This document shows, in pieces, positions 15,257 to 18,359 of a stretch of DNA of 18,359 nucleotides (position 1 is the stretch's first letter; each line of letters begins with the position of its first letter). A program made the translations under genes and the position numbers. The notes below the pieces were generated by a model, which worked only from the letters and a program-made list of their open reading frames with translations, was not told where the DNA came from and did not search any database. The stretch comes from Acinetobacter sp. N54.MGS-139 (GTDB lineage Bacteria > Pseudomonadota > Gammaproteobacteria > Burkholderiales > Burkholderiaceae_F): NCBI GenBank assembly GCA_000980495.1, contig LARN01000030.1:1-18359 (forward strand). Reading direction: 5' to 3'.

Positions 15257-16020
15257 TACTTAAATGACGGATTGACGAATTCTGTCCAAAGCACGGCACC
15301 GAGTTCCACATCCTTATCCTGGCCGTCTTTTTTAATCTTGAAGTCCGCATCATTCAAAGCGGCAAATCCCCACCAGCCTTCCCAAGGTGCGGCATAAGAG
15401 AAGACACCGTTTTTATCGGTTTTGACCTGCTGTGTAATAAAGATGTCGTTCGGGGCTTTGATGCGATGATCAACGTTGTAGAACTCAACTTCCACCATCG
15501 TATCCGGAGCGGGTTTGCCGTTCAAAATCACCTGACCGCGGAATACATTGCCGACGTAGTTTCCGAAAGGACGAGTGAGCGGAAGAATTTCGGTTTTTGC
15601 ACCGGTCGGAGCATCCCAGTCATCGTCCACACCGAAGACCGGAACCATGACTTTGGAGTAATGAATAATGAACTTATCTTCAGCCGGTTCCCAATAAGGC
15701 TGAGGCTCGAGTACGAATTTATAGCAGCCGGGACGTGCAACTTTGTATTGCGTCATCCAAGCGTCTTTGTCCAAGACCTGAGTCTTCTGCAGAGTATTCG
15801 TTAAATCGGTTTTCTTTCCGTCGACAATCACGGAGAAATTTTTAGGTTTCTCCATGGTCATGCCCGCTTGTTCCATCGGATGGTTGAATGCTGCCGTAAT
15901 CGTCAGTGTAGAGTCTTTGGGATCCGAAACGATTTGCTTATCCGGGATCACACTTCCGAAGTGGGCATTTGCCAAAGTGCAAACGGACAAAAGAGCCAAT
16001 GCAAGGACAGTTTTACTCAT
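15256..16020 (-). CDS. nikK: Nickel ECF transporter accessory protein NikK (DUF4198)
   Basis: The 254-residue secreted protein has a signal peptide, MSKTVLALALLSVCTLANA, and a mature form beginning HFGSVIPDK. The DUF4198 body contains HPMEQAGMTMEKPKNFSV, QPYWEPAEDKFIIHYSKV, PLTRPFGNYVGNVFRGQV and WEGWWGFAALNDADFKI, all typical of this family in nickel transport loci. A TTG codon at 16035 is possible, but the ATG at 16020 gives the correct signal peptide and has GAGGG upstream. It is the first gene of the operon and carries no obvious C-terminal membrane anchor. It probably helps capture metal in the periplasm and pass it to CbiM. The family assignment is strong; the mechanism is inferred. A 15-bp dyad lies 22-36 bases upstream. 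Confidence 0.88.
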   Translation of the reverse strand: MSKTVLALALLSVCTLANAHFGSVIPDKQIVSDPKDSTLTITAAFNHPMEQAGMTMEKPKNFSVIVDGKKTDLTNTLQKTQVLDKDAWMTQYKVARPGCYKFVLEPQPYWEPAEDKFIIHYSKVMVPVFGVDDDWDAPTGAKTEILPLTRPFGNYVGNVFRGQVILNGKPAPDTMVEVEFYNVDHRIKAPNDIFITQQVKTDKNGVFSYAAPWEGWWGFAALNDADFKIKKDGQDKDVELGAVLWTEFVNPSFK

Positions 16021-16041
16021 GAAACCCTCAATCAATAAAAA

Positions 16042-16056
16042 TAACGGTACCCGTTA
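16042..16056 (-). promoter_or_regulatory. Candidate operator upstream of nikK
   Basis: TAACGG (16042-16047) and CCGTTA (16051-16056) are exact inverted copies with a 3-base spacer. On the minus strand a -10-like TAGAAT (16069-16064) lies immediately upstream, so the dyad would cover the transcription start, a typical repressor position. No convincing -35 was found. The sequence does not resemble the GTATGA-type half-sites of E. coli NikR. The regulator is unknown. Confidence 0.45.
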
Positions 16057-16112
16057 CTTTTTTATTCTACGCCGCAAAAAATTACACGCGCACGAATCTC
16101 TTTTCTTAAGGC

Positions 16113-17015
16113 CTAATTCGGAGAACGATGTTTTTCTCGTGTCGCCGCCCAGCAGATAAAGGAGCCGAGGACGACGATGGAGACGCCGACCCAAAATTCG
16201 TGAGTCAGCTTGGCGCCGATGAGGAATGAAGCGAAAATACAGGACAAAACCGGTGTGAAATAAGACATGATCGACATGATTTCAATACGGCCTTTCTGAA
16301 CACCGAAGGTCCACATTCCATAAGCCGCGCCCATGATCAAAGCAGAGCCGACAGCAAATAAGACCCCCTTAGTATTCCAAGGGTAAGAAGGCGCAAGATC
16401 CAAAAGCCAAATCGCATTAAAGAATATGGCATCTAAAGCAAAGATCAGCGTGGTCGGATTTTGTCCTTTCGCCCAGGCTCTCGTGAAGTTCGAATAAGCT
16501 GCCCAAAAAATGGCTGCCCACAGTGCTAGAAAATAGCTGATGGGATTGCTGGTGATGTGGCTCCACATTGCACGGAAGTCAATCAGCAAGTTACCCGAGA
16601 GAACAACAAAAATGCCGTAGATCGCGAGCAGCATTCCAATGCCGACCCACCATTTTGCTTTTTGACCGTTAAAAAGAACGGCAAACAGAATCGTCAATGT
16701 CGGCCATAAATAATTAATCATGCCGACCTCCATAGTCTGTGTCCCGTCTTTAGCCAAGCCAAGAGAAAACGCAAAAGTCATGGAGGTGCCGATAGCGCAG
16801 CCCAAGCCGCAGATGTAATACTTCAGCGGCATAGCTTTCAGATTCGGAACGCCGAATAGCAGAAATACGAAAACTAACGCAATCAGATAATTGATGGCCA
16901 AGCCTTTTCCGACGCCCAGCGTCTCAGAAAGCGTCCTTACAAGCGAGACGCTCAGTCCCCAAAAAATCGGAGAAATACAGCCGATCAAAGTGGCTTGGTT
17001 TGTCGAAATCTTCAT
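16113..17015 (-). CDS. yddG: Aromatic amino acid exporter YddG (DMT superfamily)
   Basis: The 300-residue inner-membrane protein has about ten hydrophobic segments in two repeats, the full DMT layout. It closely resembles E. coli YddG (about 293 residues): NQATLIGCISPIFWG at the N-terminus, EVGMINYLWPTLTILFAVLF, NPISYFLALWAAIFWAAYSN in the fifth-sixth segments, and MSYFTPVLSCIFAS near the C-terminus. YddG exports phenylalanine, tyrosine, tryptophan and some toxic analogues. The ATG at 17015 has only a weak ribosome site. The gene lies between sbcC and nikK on the same strand. It is separated from sbcC by a terminator and from nikK by 92 bases with a candidate promoter, so it is probably a single-gene unit. 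Confidence 0.88.
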   Translation of the reverse strand: MKISTNQATLIGCISPIFWGLSVSLVRTLSETLGVGKGLAINYLIALVFVFLLFGVPNLKAMPLKYYICGLGCAIGTSMTFAFSLGLAKDGTQTMEVGMINYLWPTLTILFAVLFNGQKAKWWVGIGMLLAIYGIFVVLSGNLLIDFRAMWSHITSNPISYFLALWAAIFWAAYSNFTRAWAKGQNPTTLIFALDAIFFNAIWLLDLAPSYPWNTKGVLFAVGSALIMGAAYGMWTFGVQKGRIEIMSIMSYFTPVLSCIFASFLIGAKLTHEFWVGVSIVVLGSFICWAATREKHRSPN

Positions 17016-17060
17016 AAAACTACCGATCAGATACGACGTCTATCTTAGTGGGTTTTAGGC

Positions 17061-17103
17061 AAAGAAAGCGCCTTTCGAATGGTTTTGAGCATCCGAAAGG
17101 CGC
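17061..17103 (-). terminator. Rho-independent terminator after sbcC
   Basis: GCGCCTTTCG (17068-17077) and CGAAAGGCGC (17094-17103) are exact 10-base inverted copies. Read on the minus strand, the stem is followed by TTTCTTT (17067-17061). It begins about 20 bases after the sbcC stop and separates sbcC from yddG. Confidence 0.9.
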
Positions 17104-17124
17104 GAAATCTATTTGCGGTTAGCG

Positions 17125-18359
17125 TTAACTCCAGCTGTGTTTCACTCCGGCACCTTCCAACCGGCTGACTCCGGGTTGAGCCGATCGTTTCACAACAATC
17201 TTACTGGGGATTCTCTCTTTGATCTGATCCACGTGAGAAATCAGACCGACCGTTTTCCCTTGCGCATTCAAGCTGCTCAAAGCATTAAGCGCTTTTTCCA
17301 AAGAGTCATCGTCAAGTGTTCCGAAACCTTCATCCAAGAAGAGCGAATCAATTCGGACATTGTTGCTGGCCATTTGGGCCAGACCTAAAGCAAGCGCCAA
17401 ACTGACGATAAAGGTTTCACCGCCGGAGAGGTTGTCCGTAGGACGCTCCTGATCAGCCAAGTCTGAGTCAATGACTTTGATTTCCATGTCTCCTCCGCCT
17501 TTAGCCAAGCGGTATCGACTGTGGAGCTTGGTCAATTCAACATTGGCATTTTTAAGCAATGTCAAAAGCACCAAACTTTGCACATATCTCCGATACTTGT
17601 CTCCGCTGCTCGATCCGACGAGCGTGTTGAGACGATCCCAGACTGCAACCTGATGTTTCAGTTTCTTTAATTCGTCTTCTATGCCTGCCCGCTTGATGCG
17701 TGCCTCCTCGTCAGTTTTCAGTTCTTTCTGCAGCTCGCCTTTCTGTTCCAGAAGCTTCTCTTTCTCAGCAGAAGCCTCACGTTTTTCTGCTTCCAAAACC
17801 TCAAGCGATTTGTCCGTTAGTTTCTGAGATTCTTTTTCTGCCAACTTCTTGTCAGCTTCACTAAAGCGGTCCGCAGCACTGCGGGATTGGGCCTTGTAAT
17901 CCGTGATTTCTTTGTGAAGGGCATTAATCGCTTCAGAATCTAAACGAGCTCTTCTCCAATCCTCTTCGGATTCAAATTTTTCCTTTTTAAGGGCATCCGT
18001 CCACTCCGTCTTTGCTGAAAGAAGATTTTTTTCAGCCTCAGCTGAACGCTGTTCAGCAGTTTTAAGTCTTTGTTCCGCAGCGGCCTGAACGCTTCGGGCT
18101 TTCGAAAGATTTTCGTAGGCTTGGTCTTTTGCCTCTGCCAACTGCGAGAGCAGACGTTCGTAGGCCTTCCGCTCGATTTCTACCAACTTGGTTCCGAAAA
18201 GCTTATCGCGTTGTAACTGCTTCGTCTTCAGTTCAGTCTGTAACTCAGCCGCCTGATCTGATTTTTCCCGAGAGCTTTTCTCCAAACGCTCAACGCTTTC
18301 GACGAGTCCGGGCAAAGTGCCTTTTTTGATCGCTAAACTATTCTCAATTTCTCTGCACG
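17125..18359 (-). CDS. sbcC: Exonuclease subunit SbcC, C-terminal part (partial)
   Basis: The frame is open to the right edge, so the 5' part lies outside the window; a TTG near 18315 is not the true start. The visible part, about 410 residues, begins with a long Glu/Lys/Ala-rich coiled coil (roughly the first 260 residues), the returning arm of the SbcC hook. A globular ATPase lobe follows, with NLSGGETFIVSLALALGLAQ (ABC signature), SLFLDEGFGTLD (Walker B) and LISHVDQIKERI (switch histidine and C-terminal motif characteristic of SbcC/Rad50). With SbcD it forms the nuclease that cleaves hairpins and processes double-strand breaks. Walker A and the zinc hook are in the missing half. sbcD is not in view. 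A terminator follows the stop. Confidence 0.93.
   Translation of the reverse strand, partial: CREIENSLAIKKGTLPGLVESVERLEKSSREKSDQAAELQTELKTKQLQRDKLFGTKLVEIERKAYERLLSQLAEAKDQAYENLSKARSVQAAAEQRLKTAEQRSAEAEKNLLSAKTEWTDALKKEKFESEEDWRRARLDSEAINALHKEITDYKAQSRSAADRFSEADKKLAEKESQKLTDKSLEVLEAEKREASAEKEKLLEQKGELQKELKTDEEARIKRAGIEDELKKLKHQVAVWDRLNTLVGSSSGDKYRRYVQSLVLLTLLKNANVELTKLHSRYRLAKGGGDMEIKVIDSDLADQERPTDNLSGGETFIVSLALALGLAQMASNNVRIDSLFLDEGFGTLDDDSLEKALNALSSLNAQGKTVGLISHVDQIKERIPSKIVVKRSAQPGVSRLEGAGVKHSWS

Noticed and set aside
1..18359. CRISPR arrays, tRNA or rRNA genes, complete insertion sequences
   Set aside because: No regularly spaced repeats, cloverleaf-like segments or transposase motifs were seen by eye on either strand.

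Overview
The window looks like chromosomal DNA from a proteobacterium. The gene families (LplT, Pgi, a YbhGFSR-type exporter, YddG, SbcC, a Nik/Cbi ECF transporter) and the moderate GC content fit Betaproteobacteria, perhaps a gut Sutterellaceae member. That placement is inferred from protein resemblance and was not tested by any search. No rRNA, tRNA, CRISPR array or recognisable transposase was seen.

Layout, left to right. (1) Bases 1 to about 95 are very AT-rich and hold the apparent 3' end of a plus-strand gene entering from outside the window. This DNA abuts and truncates a minus-strand DMT/EamA transporter (62-622), which follows a LysR-type regulator (700-1680) on the same strand. (2) A 357-bp intergenic region rich in inverted repeats separates lysR from plus-strand lplT (2038-3342) and pgi (3418-4827); pgi has its own candidate promoter and a clear terminator. 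(3) A DUF262/DUF1524 (GmrSD-like) gene on the minus strand (4904-6706) is broken by three separate one-base frameshifts. (4) A minus-strand operon matches the E. coli ybhG-ybhF-ybhS-ybhR order: membrane fusion protein, double-ATPase and two ABC-2 permeases (11781 down to 6802). A GNAT acetyltransferase lies upstream. (5) A tightly coupled minus-strand operon nikK-cbiM-nikL-cbiQ-cbiO (16020 down to 12599) encodes an ECF-type nickel or cobalt importer, with a palindromic candidate operator just upstream. (6) yddG (aromatic amino acid exporter) and the C-terminal part of sbcC, running off the right edge, complete the window.

Working together: the Ybh-type genes form a complete tripartite-style exporter, with inner-membrane permease dimer, asymmetric ATPase and periplasmic adaptor. 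The Nik/Cbi genes form a complete importer, with S component CbiM, T component CbiQ, ATPase CbiO and the extracytoplasmic accessories NikK and NikL. In CbiM the metal-binding His follows Met1, and NikK and NikL are each predicted to start with His after signal-peptide cleavage. CbiO carries a His-rich tail and a Ser in place of the first Walker A glycine.

The points most worth a second look are the foreign-looking junction at the left edge, the triple-frameshifted defence-type gene, and the unusual details of the metal importer. No clearly new multi-gene system was found.
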